A stretch of 64,000 nt of DNA, taken from contig NZ_JAGYIU010000003.1 in NCBI RefSeq assembly GCF_018402495.1, forward strand, positions 1-64,000. The letters run 5' to 3'. The notes beneath the pieces were generated by a model, which saw only the letters and a list, made by a program, of their open reading frames with translations, was not told the DNA's origin and ran no database searches. Shown here one piece after another: positions 45,489-55,592 of the stretch. The translations under genes and the position numbers were made by a program. How positions within the stretch are numbered: the stretch's first letter is position 1; the number at the start of each line of letters is the position of its first letter. Source of the stretch: Pseudoalteromonas sp. GTDB lineage: Bacteria > Pseudomonadota > Gammaproteobacteria > Enterobacterales > Alteromonadaceae.

Positions 45489-48400
45489 TTATATCATATC
45501 AATAATTTTTTCAAAGCACTCTGGGCTCACTAAATCGCTGGCACTCATAGGGCGAGCGAAGTAGTAGCCTTGCTGTTTATAGCAGCCTATATTACGTAAA
45601 AATTCAATCTGTTCACGGGTTTCTACTCCTTCAGCAATACAATACAAGTCTAAGTTTTCAGCAAGTGAGTGAATTGTTTTAATAATAGACTCATTACCTT
45701 TATCAACACCAATACTATTAACAAAGCTTTGATCTATTTTTATTACGTTAATTGGAAATTGGCTTAAGTATGTGAGTGATGAATACCCTGTGCCAAAATC
45801 ATCAAGAAATAGTTTAAACCCCGCAGCTTGTAAACTTTTTAGTTGTTTTGCTGCCTTGTATTTATCTTCTAGCAGTGTGCTTTCTGTAATTTCTAAGCGT
45901 ATTTGTTGCGGTTTTATATTTGCTTTTTCAAGTATTGAGCTAAATTTTTGTGCTATGTTGGCTTTTAAAATGTGTTTTGGTGATAGGTTCAGTGATATAT
46001 AAAACAGCGGGTTAATTTTTAGAATTGGGGCAAGCTCGGTAATTGCACGCTGTAATGCTTGCTCAGTTAATAAATCAATTAGGCCTGTTTCTTCAGCAAT
46101 AGGTATAAACATAGCAGGAGAAATCGTTTTGCCTTGATTTTCCCAGCGCATTAGCAATTCAACCCCGCTTATTGTTTTATCTTGTGTGTTAACAATGGGT
46201 TGGTAGTGATTAAATAGCTGGTTATCTTTAGTGGCGTCTTTTAAGTCATTTTCAAGAATAAGCTTTTGTTTTATTTGCTCATTCATTTCTTCATTAAAAA
46301 ACTGAAACCCGTTTCGGCCTGCTTGTTTAGCATGCATCATGGCAATATCTGCGTTCCGTATGAGGACATCGGTCGATGTTGCGTCGTAGGGGTATAATGC
46401 AATACCAATACTGGCTGATATATTAATTGCAAAGTCTTCAATAATAACCTTGTTGGCTAGCTCCTTACTCATTTCGTTGAGGATGTGTTGTAAAGAGGCC
46501 ATTGAGGTAACGTTTTCAATTAACACTAAAAATTCATCACCACTTTGGCGGCCAAATGAAGCGTTATCACCTAAGTATTTGCTCACTCGCTCGGTGATAT
46601 TACACAGCAGTTTGTCACCTACAGCATGACCAAAGGAGTCATTTACGGGTTTAAATTTATCTAAATCTATAAATATAACAGCGCATTGCGAATCGTTTTT
46701 AGCGGCGCTTGTAATGGCATTTTCGATTTTTTGATTCATTAAACTACGATTTGGTAAACCTGTTAACGCATCGTAATTGGCAAGGTATCGCAACTCATTT
46801 TCAGCACGTTTTTGCTCTGTTAAATCTGTAATAACAATAACATAGTAACTTACTTTATCTTTTTCGTCGGCAATAGCTGTTACACTTAAATGAATCGGGT
46901 GTTTTTTTGCTTTTGTAGTTTTTACATAAGCATTTGTGCGCCAATTCTCTTTTGGTTTGAGTGTTTTTAAAATTATCGCAAATTCTTTGCATTTAGTCCG
47001 ACCAAGGGCATTAATAAATAGTTTTGAATTTACAACACCCTTTTCACCTTTGTCAGAGAACACATCCATAAAGCTATTATTAGCTGAAAAAGGTATTAAA
47101 TTTTCGTCTAAAATAAGTAAGTAGTCATTTATTTGGCTAAATGCTTCGCCTAATATTTTTGCTTGTTGTTCGTTTGCTAGCTGCTCAGTGATATTAGTAA
47201 AGATACCAGATACATAAAGGGGCTCTTTGGTATCTTCGTTATAAATAGTTTGTCCTAAGTCATGAAACCATAACCAGTGCCCGTCTTTGTGTCTTAATCT
47301 ATAAGTGGCTTGCCAATGGTTATGTTGGGTTTGTGTTATAAAGGTATTCCATTTACTTTGTAATCTTCGGCGCTCATCAGGGTGCATAATATTAAAAAAA
47401 CTGCTTATATCGACACGCTCCGGTAAATTATGGTAGCCAAGCTCTACTCCTCTATCTGTATTTACAGAGCTATCTGCAAAGCTATAGTTCCATATACCGC
47501 TTTTATTACTTTTTAGCGCTAAGTCTGTTTGGGTTTTAGAGTAAATTGCGGCGCGATGAGCTTGTTCAATTGCAACTTTTCGACTTCGATACTGCCAGAA
47601 AAACAAAAATAAAATCACTATAGTAGCAACAAAGTAGCATGCATAAGCAATAGGCGATTGCCAAGGGGCGTAGGCCACGCTAAATCTAAGCTTAACAGGG
47701 TCGCTAGTAATCACTCCATTACGCTGCTGAGTTGATACTGATAATACATAATCACCAGGTTGTAATTTTGTAAAAAACACCTCATTAGATCTTAAGTCGT
47801 TATAGCTTAGTGACGTTGGGCCTGTAAGCTCAACTTTATAGGCGGTTTTATCAATATTTTTATAATCAAAATTAGAAAACCGAACTGTTAAACCCATGTC
47901 GTCGTGTTTTAGCATCAACGAGTCATTACTATATTTTACTGGCGTGTAATCAAGCGTTTGTGAAAACAAACTAATATCTGTAATTGCTAAGTTATTATTG
48001 ATTTTTCGCTGTTCATTATCAAATTGCTCTGGGTCAAACATTAGCACGCCGCTACGGTTACCAAACGCTAACTCGTTGTTATGTAACCTTAATGCTGCTA
48101 GTGCTGTAAAGTGATTGTTACTTAAGCCATCTTTTATTGTGTACGTGGTGATGTTAAGCGTATCTAAATTAAGTCTAGAGAGTCCATTATCAGAACTAAT
48201 CCATAAAAAGTCATTGTCATTAATAAGTTCAAATATGGAGTTAGTATTTAATGAGTTATTTTTATTAAAAGTATGTACTTGCTCGTATGTTTCAGCGTTA
48301 ACGGCAATTAACCCTTCTTGAGTGGTGGCTAACCAAAGTAGCTTTCGTTTGGCATCGTAATAATAATTTTCTACCGTATAGTAAAGATTATTTTTTGCTA

Positions 48401-49985
48401 TTTTAGATTTAAAAATAGGCGTTAAAGTGCCAGTTGCTTCGTTGTATCGGTAAAACGTGTCAGAAGTACTTAAAAGTAGATCGCCAGGGAAAGCGTTAGA
48501 GGGGCTATGGAACGTATATGCAAGCATAGGCGATACCTGCTCTTTTAGTCCATTAATAACTCGGTTTTCGCCAGTGTTACCATTAAATATATAAAAGTTA
48601 TCATTGTTAATGTAAGCAAATATATCGGGTGCAACTTGTGCAATGCCAAACGTATAGTCGGTGTTTAGCTTGTACTGAGTAATGTATTTGTTTTTTTCAA
48701 ATGTAGCTGTTTTTTTATTAAAGAGATCGAGCCCGGAAAAAGTAGCTAGCCACAGATAGTTGTCGCCTTTGTCATATGCAGGAAAAATATCACCTATAGC
48801 CGATAGGCCATAGACCGCTTTGCTATCTTTAGATTGTAAATATAAGTCACTCTTTTGGGTTTTTGAGTCATAACGAACAAGCCCATCGTCCGTGCCTATC
48901 CAAAGTAGTTGTTCTTTATCTTGATGAATAATATTTACAATATTATTTTTAGGTAGAGTGATTTTTTTAAATTTCTTTGTTTGTGCTGCCCAAGTAAATA
49001 TTCCATGTGTTCTAGAGCCTAACCAAAGTAAACCCGACTCATCATACATAATATCGTTGATAGTGTTCTCTGTTACGTTGTAGTTACTATCTTTGAAGTT
49101 TAAAATAGGGCTAATGCTTGTGTTTTTTCTATCGAATTCAAATAACCCACTTTCTGTGGCAATAAACTCACCATACGGTGTGTTCACATAATCCCAAATA
49201 TTATAATCACTAATAAGTGTTGATAGCGCAGCAGGGTTTATATTTTTATTTTCATCTAAAGCAATCCGATACATCCCTTCAACCGTACCAACTAACAAGC
49301 CAAGTTCATGATCAATCGATAAAAATTTTACGTTGTTACTATCGTTAGTAACTTCTTGAGTATCGTTAAGTGTTATTTGTTGGAGGTCGTTATTGGCAAA
49401 GTTATAAACATACAGACCATGGTCAGCGCCAATGTATAAGGTGTTTTGGTAGAGTGACAATGTACGCACAAACATACTTTCATCTGGTAGAGAAATTGTG
49501 AGTGTTTTCTTTTTTGTTTTTTTATTAAAACGGTAAACGTGTGAATCAATAGAACAATAAAAATACTCCGCTTGTTCACTAACAGCAGATATAGGGGAAA
49601 ATTTTTCTTTATTTTGGTTCAAATGACCTGAATATATTTGCTCAGCGTGTAAGTTATTTGGGTTAATTAAATAGCTACCAGCAAATTGTGTGCTTACTAG
49701 TATTTTTCCGTCGTTGGTTTTGTAAATATAAATAATGTAGTTGTTTTTTAAACCGGTTTGGCTTTCGTAAGGTGTAACTTGATAGCCGTCGAATCGAAAT
49801 AAACCTTGAGTTGTAGCAATCCATACATAGCCAATATCATCTTGTACTGATTTTACTACAAAGCTTTGCGCCAATTGCTCGTTTTTGGATATACGTTGTA
49901 ACTGTTCTGAATAGGTTTGCGTAGCAAAAGCGTGTGGTATGCAAACTAATAAAAACATAAAAACAATACAGAAAAGTTTACTCAA
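45489..49985 (-). CDS. Two-component-type propeller sensor with PAS, GGDEF and EAL domains
   Basis: This 1498-residue protein has a signal peptide (about 1-22) and a large periplasmic region of Reg_prop beta-propeller repeats (about 40-690, many blades with LWIGTDDGLVRYD-like cores). A Y_Y_Y domain (about 700-780) and one membrane helix (about 790-810) follow. Inside are two PAS regions, a GGDEF domain with LTGLPNRSLMNQKI and a degenerate SGDEF motif, and an EAL domain with ELLMRW, EITEST, DDFGTGYSSL and AEGVET. The EAL half looks catalytically complete; the GGDEF half is doubtful. Such sensors often respond to polysaccharide breakdown products. It is a single gene with no polysaccharide cluster nearby. 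Confidence 0.87.
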   Translation of the reverse strand: MSKLFCIVFMFLLVCIPHAFATQTYSEQLQRISKNEQLAQSFVVKSVQDDIGYVWIATTQGLFRFDGYQVTPYESQTGLKNNYIIYIYKTNDGKILVSTQFAGSYLINPNNLHAEQIYSGHLNQNKEKFSPISAVSEQAEYFYCSIDSHVYRFNKKTKKKTLTISLPDESMFVRTLSLYQNTLYIGADHGLYVYNFANNDLQQITLNDTQEVTNDSNNVKFLSIDHELGLLVGTVEGMYRIALDENKNINPAALSTLISDYNIWDYVNTPYGEFIATESGLFEFDRKNTSISPILNFKDSNYNVTENTINDIMYDESGLLWLGSRTHGIFTWAAQTKKFKKITLPKNNIVNIIHQDKEQLLWIGTDDGLVRYDSKTQKSDLYLQSKDSKAVYGLSAIGDIFPAYDKGDNYLWLATFSGLDLFNKKTATFEKNKYITQYKLNTDYTFGIAQVAPDIFAYINNDNFYIFNGNTGENRVINGLKEQVSPMLAYTFHSPSNAFPGDLLLSTSDTFYRYNEATGTLTPIFKSKIAKNNLYYTVENYYYDAKRKLLWLATTQEGLIAVNAETYEQVHTFNKNNSLNTNSIFELINDNDFLWISSDNGLSRLNLDTLNITTYTIKDGLSNNHFTALAALRLHNNELAFGNRSGVLMFDPEQFDNEQRKINNNLAITDISLFSQTLDYTPVKYSNDSLMLKHDDMGLTVRFSNFDYKNIDKTAYKVELTGPTSLSYNDLRSNEVFFTKLQPGDYVLSVSTQQRNGVITSDPVKLRFSVAYAPWQSPIAYACYFVATIVILFLFFWQYRSRKVAIEQAHRAAIYSKTQTDLALKSNKSGIWNYSFADSSVNTDRGVELGYHNLPERVDISSFFNIMHPDERRRLQSKWNTFITQTQHNHWQATYRLRHKDGHWLWFHDLGQTIYNEDTKEPLYVSGIFTNITEQLANEQQAKILGEAFSQINDYLLILDENLIPFSANNSFMDVFSDKGEKGVVNSKLFINALGRTKCKEFAIILKTLKPKENWRTNAYVKTTKAKKHPIHLSVTAIADEKDKVSYYVIVITDLTEQKRAENELRYLANYDALTGLPNRSLMNQKIENAITSAAKNDSQCAVIFIDLDKFKPVNDSFGHAVGDKLLCNITERVSKYLGDNASFGRQSGDEFLVLIENVTSMASLQHILNEMSKELANKVIIEDFAINISASIGIALYPYDATSTDVLIRNADIAMMHAKQAGRNGFQFFNEEMNEQIKQKLILENDLKDATKDNQLFNHYQPIVNTQDKTISGVELLMRWENQGKTISPAMFIPIAEETGLIDLLTEQALQRAITELAPILKINPLFYISLNLSPKHILKANIAQKFSSILEKANIKPQQIRLEITESTLLEDKYKAAKQLKSLQAAGFKLFLDDFGTGYSSLTYLSQFPINVIKIDQSFVNSIGVDKGNESIIKTIHSLAENLDLYCIAEGVETREQIEFLRNIGCYKQQGYYFARPMSASDLVSPECFEKIIDMI

Positions 49986-50144
49986 AAGTTCTTACCCTTT
50001 TTAAACTGACAAGGTTGGTATTAAATAACGGTGTAATATAACATGAGTTTAATTTAAAAATTACAAAAAGCATCAAATGTAAATTATTTGTTTCGATTTA
50101 TTGGCGTGTTACAAGGTACCGTGCCCATAACGTAAGGACGTAGC

Positions 50145-50699
50145 ATGAACTACTCAGAAAATATTAAAGCAGAGCAATGCATACTTTTAATTATCGACTT
50201 ACAAAGTAAGCTAGCACCTGCAATTGTTTCGTTTAACGAAACACTTGCTTGTGCTCTGCAGTTAGCAAAAGCAAGCACTATTCATCAAATACCTTCATTA
50301 ATTACAGAACATTATAAAAAAGGACTAGGTGAAAGTGATGAGAACATACAGTCTGCGTTACCTAATGCACAGTATGTTGAAAAAATAAATTTTAGTGCCT
50401 GCGCCGAAGAGGGATTTTTAGATACTCTTTCGCAATTACAGCGCTCTCATGTGGTTGTTATTGGTACAGAAGCACATGTTTGTGTATTACAAACATGTTT
50501 AGATTTACTACAACAAGGTTATGCAGTAACTGTTGCTACGGATGCAATAGCTTCAAGAAATGCCGAGCACAAAGCCATTGCAGTTGAGCAGCTTCGTCAA
50601 GCCGGTGCAGTAATATCATGTGCAGAAACAATAATATTTCAATGGACAAAAAAAGCAGGGACGTCTACTTTTAAACAAATACTATCAATAGTTAAGTAG
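50145..50699 (+). CDS. Isochorismatase-like cysteine hydrolase
   Basis: The 184-residue protein shows the family pattern: Asp in LLIIDLQSKLAP, Lys in YVEKINFSA, and the nucleophile Cys in VVIGTEAHVCVLQTCLDLL, followed by a VATDAIASR segment. It resembles the YcaC/hydrolase subgroup. The substrate is unknown. AAGGAC precedes its ATG. The gene stands alone between the large sensor and a MITE-like element. Confidence 0.82.
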   Translation: MNYSENIKAEQCILLIIDLQSKLAPAIVSFNETLACALQLAKASTIHQIPSLITEHYKKGLGESDENIQSALPNAQYVEKINFSACAEEGFLDTLSQLQRSHVVVIGTEAHVCVLQTCLDLLQQGYAVTVATDAIASRNAEHKAIAVEQLRQAGAVISCAETIIFQWTKKAGTSTFKQILSIVK

Positions 50700-50787
50700 C
50701 GCACTAAAAACATTTTTAAATCAAGCAGCACAATCATTTTTAGTTTGATTTAAGATAAAAAATTGCGAGTTGTTGTAGGTTATACTA

Positions 50788-51145
50788 GGGTCTGTTGACC
50801 TTTCAAGGTTGAATTTGCAGCAGTCTGTTTGGTATTTAGGCAAGGCAGAGCCTATGTTGTGTGGTTATTTCCCATAAATAGGCGATAACGCAGCATCAAT
50901 GCCAAACAGGCGCTGCCCTTTGGGTTCTGCCTAGGAGCGATTTACTCTTTGTTGCCACCATGGATGGTGGTACGGGGCGTGAGCAGGACGCACACGCTTT
51001 GCTCGGTTTTTCTTATTCTTACAGGGATGTAAGCCAGTAGAATAACGCAGGAGCAGTTATCGAGCCCACTCGATTACAAACCTCTTGGGGCGATTAAACC
51101 GCTCCTAGTTTGAACAAATTGTAATCCGCAAAGGTCAACAGACCC
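50788..51145 (+). mobile_element. MITE-like element, family A, copy 1 (358 bp)
   Basis: Terminal inverted repeats GGGTCTGTTGACCTTT and AAAGGTCAACAGACCC bound a 358-bp sequence with no coding capacity. Internal parts (CAGTCTGTTTGGTATTTAGG, GGGGCGTGAGCAGGACGCAC) recur in the copies at 59883 and 63063 and in a fragment near 54310. No transposase of this family lies in the window. Confidence 0.8.
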
Positions 51146-51191
51146 CAACAATAAGCGTGTTTAATTTATTACAAAATTAATTAAGGTTTTT

Positions 51192-52658
51192 ATGTCTAGT
51201 GTGAGTCGATTGTTTACAATCATATTCTGTTTATTATTTGTAGAGTCTATTGGTATAGGCCTTTATTTTGATACATTAACAGAGGCATTTCTGGTCGGCT
51301 TGCCCTTGTGCTTGCTTCCTATTTGGTTATTAAAAACCCAACCCGAAAGTAAAATTACACCGCACGTGGTAGCCGCTGCTATTATGATGTTTTCATTTTT
51401 GCATATTCAACAGGCTTATGGGCTTATTGAAGTGCATTTCGAAATATTCATTTTCTTAGCCATGCTAATAATGTTCATAGAGTGGCGAGTGTTTATTACC
51501 GCTATTGTGTTTGTAGCTATACACCATTTATCTTTTTACTACCTGCAGACTCAAAATACTGGGTTTTATGTCTTCGATCCAGACCGCCTTGCTTTTTCAA
51601 CAGTGCTTATTCACGCAGCGTATGCCATTGTGGAAGCGCTTGTAGCCGGTTTTATTGCCGTTACATTAAAGCGAGAACGCCGTGCGGGTTTATCGTTAAG
51701 CTATGCCACAGAGCAAATAATGCAAGACCCTAATCAAATAAAGATTTCTATGCGGGCAGATGATACAACAAGCAAAGCGGTTGTTGGTTTTAATACTTTG
51801 CTTGAGTACTTATCAGATATAATAAAGCAGGTTCAAGTTCAGTCAGACTCTTTGAAAAGTAACTCTAAGGAGCTTATTCATGTTCATGATGAGTTGAACA
51901 GTAGTGCGCGGCGACGAAATGCCCAAACAGATGATATTGCTAATTCAGGCTCACAAGTGGCGCATGGGTTCAAGTTAGTTGAACAAGAAAGCGATACACT
52001 AAAACAACAAGTTAATAGCATTACTGAATCAGCCAATGTTGCGCTTGAAGAAGTATTACAAACCGACAGAAAAAGCACCGAGCTACTCACCTTGTTAACA
52101 AACACTGAAGAGCAGCTAAGCCACTTAGTGGCAGCTGGTGATGTTATTACTAGTTTACTCAATGAAATTTCAGGCATTGCCGACCAAACTAATTTATTAG
52201 CCCTTAATGCTGCAATAGAGGCCGCACGAGCGGGTGAGCATGGCCGAGGGTTTGCTGTTGTTGCCGATGAAGTACGCTCGCTTGCAAATAGCAGCCAAGC
52301 AACAACAACCAAAATAGCGTCTACGCTTACTGATCTGGTAAATAATAGTCGCACGTCAACTCAATCGATGAATCAATGTGTAGAATTTGTGGTTGATTTA
52401 ACAAAAATAAGCGCAACGATGAAAGAGAATATTTCGTCAATGAGTGATCAAATTCAAGCGGTATCTGCCAGCACTAACTCAGTAGCTCAAGTGGTTGCCG
52501 AGCAGGCTGGAAATACAGAGCAAATAGCAATGAGCACAGATCAAATGCGCCAAAATCAGTATCAAGAGACTAAAATAGTTGAGCAGTTAACGGCTAAAGT
52601 GCAGCTGATAGACGTAAGTATTGATGTATTAGAGCAAAGTATTGCAAAATTTAAGTAA
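51192..52658 (+). CDS. Methyl-accepting chemotaxis-type signal transducer
   Basis: The 488-residue protein has six or so hydrophobic helices in its first 165 residues with hardly any periplasmic domain, then a cytoplasmic coiled-coil signalling domain. The conserved hairpin tip reads [20 protein letters not shown] and continues [18 protein letters not shown]. It would signal through CheW/CheA. A polytopic N terminus suggests sensing of membrane state or a hydrophobic signal. It overlaps the next gene by 17 bp. Confidence 0.87.
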   Translation: MSSVSRLFTIIFCLLFVESIGIGLYFDTLTEAFLVGLPLCLLPIWLLKTQPESKITPHVVAAAIMMFSFLHIQQAYGLIEVHFEIFIFLAMLIMFIEWRVFITAIVFVAIHHLSFYYLQTQNTGFYVFDPDRLAFSTVLIHAAYAIVEALVAGFIAVTLKRERRAGLSLSYATEQIMQDPNQIKISMRADDTTSKAVVGFNTLLEYLSDIIKQVQVQSDSLKSNSKELIHVHDELNSSARRRNAQTDDIANSGSQVAHGFKLVEQESDTLKQQVNSITESANVALEEVLQTDRKSTELLTLLTNTEEQLSHLVAAGDVITSLLNEISGIADQTNLLALNAAIEAARAGEHGRGFAVVADEVRSLANSSQATTTKIASTLTDLVNNSRTSTQSMNQCVEFVVDLTKISATMKENISSMSDQIQAVSASTNSVAQVVAEQAGNTEQIAMSTDQMRQNQYQETKIVEQLTAKVQLIDVSIDVLEQSIAKFK

Positions 52659-53166
52659 GTCTCGTTATTTCACCATTAGCTTAATTTGTATATGGCTTGT
52701 TTTTGTTGTGTCGGCACTTGTTTACTTTCAGCTAGGGCAGCTAAAGCCCTTTGATGAGGGTAATATGCTTAAAAAACAAAACTGGTTTTCGCAATTTAAA
52801 AACCAAGTACTGTGGCAAAACAAAGACAGTGCGCAACTTGTGATTATCACGCAAGAAAATTGCGGTTGCACAATTCAGGCACAGCCTCATCTATCAGCCC
52901 TGCAACGCTTTGCTACAGACCAAGGCGTTGAGGTACAAACTTTTACATTAAATAACGAGTTAAAGTCGGTGATACCTGCGACACCCGCCGCCGTTTTAAT
53001 CGATAAAAATGGTGAGTTTGTTTATGCAGGGCCTTTATCTGAAGGGCTGGCATGCTCTCAAGGTAGTGGCTTTGTGGAAACCGTTATTAGTAACTTACAG
53101 GCCGGATTTAACTCATCATTATTAATAGCGGATACAAAAGGCTGTTATTGTGTAAATAACGCATAA
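52642..53166 (+). CDS. Membrane-anchored thioredoxin-like protein (DUF6436 type), TTG start
   Basis: Using the TTG at 52642, inside the end of the receptor gene, gives 174 residues with an N-terminal membrane anchor (about 9-32) and a periplasmic thioredoxin-like domain. The redox site reads [13 protein letters not shown], a CxC in place of the usual CxxC, and a second CYC lies near the C terminus (GCYCVNNA). No ATG exists before the anchor, so a non-ATG start is needed. Overlap with the receptor gene suggests coupled translation. DUF6436 is from memory. Confidence 0.6.
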   Translation: MQNLSKSRYFTISLICIWLVFVVSALVYFQLGQLKPFDEGNMLKKQNWFSQFKNQVLWQNKDSAQLVIITQENCGCTIQAQPHLSALQRFATDQGVEVQTFTLNNELKSVIPATPAAVLIDKNGEFVYAGPLSEGLACSQGSGFVETVISNLQAGFNSSLLIADTKGCYCVNNA

Positions 53167-53183
53167 ATCATATACCCTTATAT

Positions 53184-53229
53184 AAAAAGCGCTTACAACT
53201 AACTTGTAAAAAGTAGGTAAGCGCTTTTT
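53184..53229. terminator. Bidirectional terminator
   Basis: AAAAAGCGCTTAC and GTAAGCGCTTTTT are perfect 13-bp arms with a 20-nt loop, placed between convergent genes, with A and T runs giving terminators on both strands. Confidence 0.82.
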
Positions 53230-53271
53230 ATTATTTAACAATTAAAGGGTGATGTAAACGCTATTTAATCA

Positions 53272-53829
53272 CTACATAGTCACTAAACCATAAATACCCA
53301 ATAGTACAAAAACACTGGCTGCAATTGCTCTTACGGTATTTAATGGAATTCTTTTTAGTAACGCCTTACCGGCATAAATAACAGGCACATTAGCGATTAG
53401 CATACCCACAGTTGTACCAATTGTTACCCACAGAACAGACTGATATTGCGCGCCGAGCAATACGGTAGCTATTTGGGTTTTATCGCCAATTTCAGCAATA
53501 AAAAACAGGATTAAAGCGACCAAAAATGCACCATAACGATCGTATTTATGGCTCACTTCTTCATCTTTATCTGGAATAAGCAACCACAGCCCTACCACAA
53601 TAAAGCTTATATTGACTATCCAAGGTAAGTATTCAACCGCAAAGTTCCCGCTTAACCAATCACCAAACCATGCCGATAAACCATGATTGATAATTGTGGC
53701 TGCAAAAATGCCTAAAATAAGCGCTATTTTATTATGAAAGCGAGCGGCTAATAGTAATGATAAAAGCTGCGTTTTATCGCCTATTTCAGCAAGGGCAACA
53801 GTGACGGTAGAGGTTAGAAAAATATCCAT
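53272..53829 (-). CDS. mneA: GDT1/UPF0016 (TMEM165-type) manganese exporter
   Basis: This 185-residue inner-membrane protein has six helices with two copies of the family signature, EIGDKTQLLSLLLAARF near the N terminus and EIGDKTQIATVLLGAQY near 112. These acidic motifs bind the cation. Bacterial members (MneA) export Mn2+. The upstream leader carries a yybP-ykoY-type manganese riboswitch, which strongly supports manganese as substrate. The length and repeat symmetry are normal. Confidence 0.9.
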   Translation of the reverse strand: MDIFLTSTVTVALAEIGDKTQLLSLLLAARFHNKIALILGIFAATIINHGLSAWFGDWLSGNFAVEYLPWIVNISFIVVGLWLLIPDKDEEVSHKYDRYGAFLVALILFFIAEIGDKTQIATVLLGAQYQSVLWVTIGTTVGMLIANVPVIYAGKALLKRIPLNTVRAIAASVFVLLGIYGLVTM

Positions 53830-53841
53830 TAATATAATCTT

Positions 53842-54015
53842 CAGGCGGGAATACTAAACCAAGGCAAACAGCTATCTCCCGCCATGAGGATAGTGTCTGC
53901 CTAGGTCTCGCCGATAACGCTTGCTACAACATTACAAACTTACCATGCACATGAGGTGCAATTATGTTGATAAGTTTACTCATTACTGAGCGGGCTACTC
54001 CCCTAAGAGGATGGC
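53842..54015 (-). promoter_or_regulatory. yybP-ykoY manganese riboswitch and expression platform
   Basis: Read on the minus strand, the leader contains CTTAGGGGAGTAGCCCGC (54013-53990 region) and, about 80 nt later, GGCGAGACCTAGGCAGACAC (53913-53893 region), the two conserved loop stretches of this riboswitch class. A following stem GGCGGGA/TCCCGCC (53883-53844) ends just before the ribosome-binding site and start codon and is a good expression platform. High Mn2+ should turn on the exporter. Confidence 0.88.
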
Positions 54016-54648
54016 AATTATTCCATAAAGTTTAAAGCAGGTAAATATGTAACGATAGCTTTTTAAGTTTAGGCTATGTTTTTGTTTTGTTGACTAGCAT
54101 TAAACCTTTTCATACATCGATTTAGTCGTATAGCAAACGGATAAAAACCATAAAAATAAAAGCTAGCTAGGCCTTTATAGGGGTTAAGGTATTAAAACAT
54201 GACTATGGCAGTTGGCTTAAGTGTTGGTGCTATATTGAGTGAGTTCATATGGCTAGAGACTCATTTTCCGAGATTGAATTTGTAAGTAGTGTGCTTGGAT
54301 TTTAGGAAAGAGAGTAGGGCGCGGCAGTTTTGCTCGGTTTTTATTTAGTCTAAGCCTACTCGATTACAAACCTGGCGACTAAACCGCTCCTATTTTGAAC
54401 AAATCTTATTCTAAAAACCGAGTTTTAAAACTTTTTAATGTGCAAATTATAAAAATAATACTATAAATTAACTGTACAACATTTTTGATGATAAGAGTTC
54501 TACAATATTTTAAACGGTTTTTACTTAAGCTAATTCAAAAAGAATTACACTGGAATAGGCTGAAATAGTTTTGTTAAAGTTTGATTCCAGAAATAATAAT
54601 ATTATCGAGTAGTATTTACCTAGATCGTCCATATTTGTAAGGGCACAT
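54016..54648. other. Long intergenic region with a fragment of MITE family A
   Basis: No gene is supported in these 630 bp. Between about 54310 and 54410 the sequence matches the right part of MITE family A (TTTTGCTCGGTTTTTATTTAG, CTACTCGATTACAAACCTGG-like, AAACCGCTCCTATTTTGAAC) but lacks terminal repeats, so it is a decayed piece. The AT-rich 54440-54640 should hold the promoter of the response-regulator gene. Confidence 0.55.
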
Positions 54649-55575
54649 ATGCTTAATATATTTGATGTAATTAGGAATATAATTGCAGAGCAAAAGATAA
54701 TATTACCCAGTTTTTTTTATATTAAAAATTTATCTGGATACCATCAATGTTTACTTCACCCATCTAAACTAGAAAAATTATTGCCCGGTTTAAGTGAAGC
54801 TCTAGTTAATGCTCACAAAAAAGATATAAGAGGGCATTTATGTCTGGTAAAGAAAAATAATAGCCTTGTTCTTAAAATAAACTCCATTGTTATTTTTAAT
54901 TTTGATGAAGAATGTGAGTTTGTGTCTCCTTATTCTGCGGTGGAATCTCAACAACAATGTGAGGTAGAAACAGTCGATGAATTAATTGAAGTTTTAGAAT
55001 TAAATTGTAACCAAGCCTACAGCGGACAAGATTGGAAATGGCAATGGGTTGATATGAACTCTAATAAACTCAATGTGGTTAATATCATACCCGTTAACAC
55101 CAAACTAAACGCAGATTTTCATGCTGATTATTATGCTTTTTATCCTTTTTTGGATAGCGAGATTCAAACCGTCATAAGTTCCTTATCTAGTTCTATGTTA
55201 AACGTGTTGTTGGCTGATGACAGTACTGTAAGCTTACTAACCACCAAAGCCATGATTGAAAATATAGGTGCGCATGTAACAACTGCTGAAAATGGAATGC
55301 AAGCGCTAGCTATTTGTCAAAAAGAAGATTTTGATGTGATTATTTTAGATGAAAAAATGCCTGAAATGTTTGGAAGTGATGTCTTCTTTAATATGAAAAG
55401 TAATAATTTGAATTCAAAATCATTAAAGGCAATTTTATCAGGTGTTACTAACAAAAAAGAAGTAGATGGCTTTATTAATAAAGGTGCAGATATCCACTTA
55501 GATAAGCCTGTGACTAAGTTAAAATTACAAAAGCTACTTGAAATTAGTAAACAAAAAAAGTTTGATGTTTTATAA
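54649..55575 (+). CDS. Response regulator with novel N-terminal domain
   Basis: The 308-residue protein has an N-terminal region (about 1-180) I do not recognise and a C-terminal receiver domain (about 185-305) with acidic pair ADD, phospho-Asp in VIILDEKMPE (Asp 234) and Lys in HLDKPVTK. There is no DNA-binding or enzymatic output domain, so it may be a stand-alone receiver with a sensory or protein-interaction head. It opens a three-gene operon, 17 bp before the hydrolase gene. A hybrid kinase two genes downstream is the likely partner. Confidence 0.78.
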   Translation: MLNIFDVIRNIIAEQKIILPSFFYIKNLSGYHQCLLHPSKLEKLLPGLSEALVNAHKKDIRGHLCLVKKNNSLVLKINSIVIFNFDEECEFVSPYSAVESQQQCEVETVDELIEVLELNCNQAYSGQDWKWQWVDMNSNKLNVVNIIPVNTKLNADFHADYYAFYPFLDSEIQTVISSLSSSMLNVLLADDSTVSLLTTKAMIENIGAHVTTAENGMQALAICQKEDFDVIILDEKMPEMFGSDVFFNMKSNNLNSKSLKAILSGVTNKKEVDGFINKGADIHLDKPVTKLKLQKLLEISKQKKFDVL

Positions 55576-55592
55576 AACCTGTAGGAGTAAAT

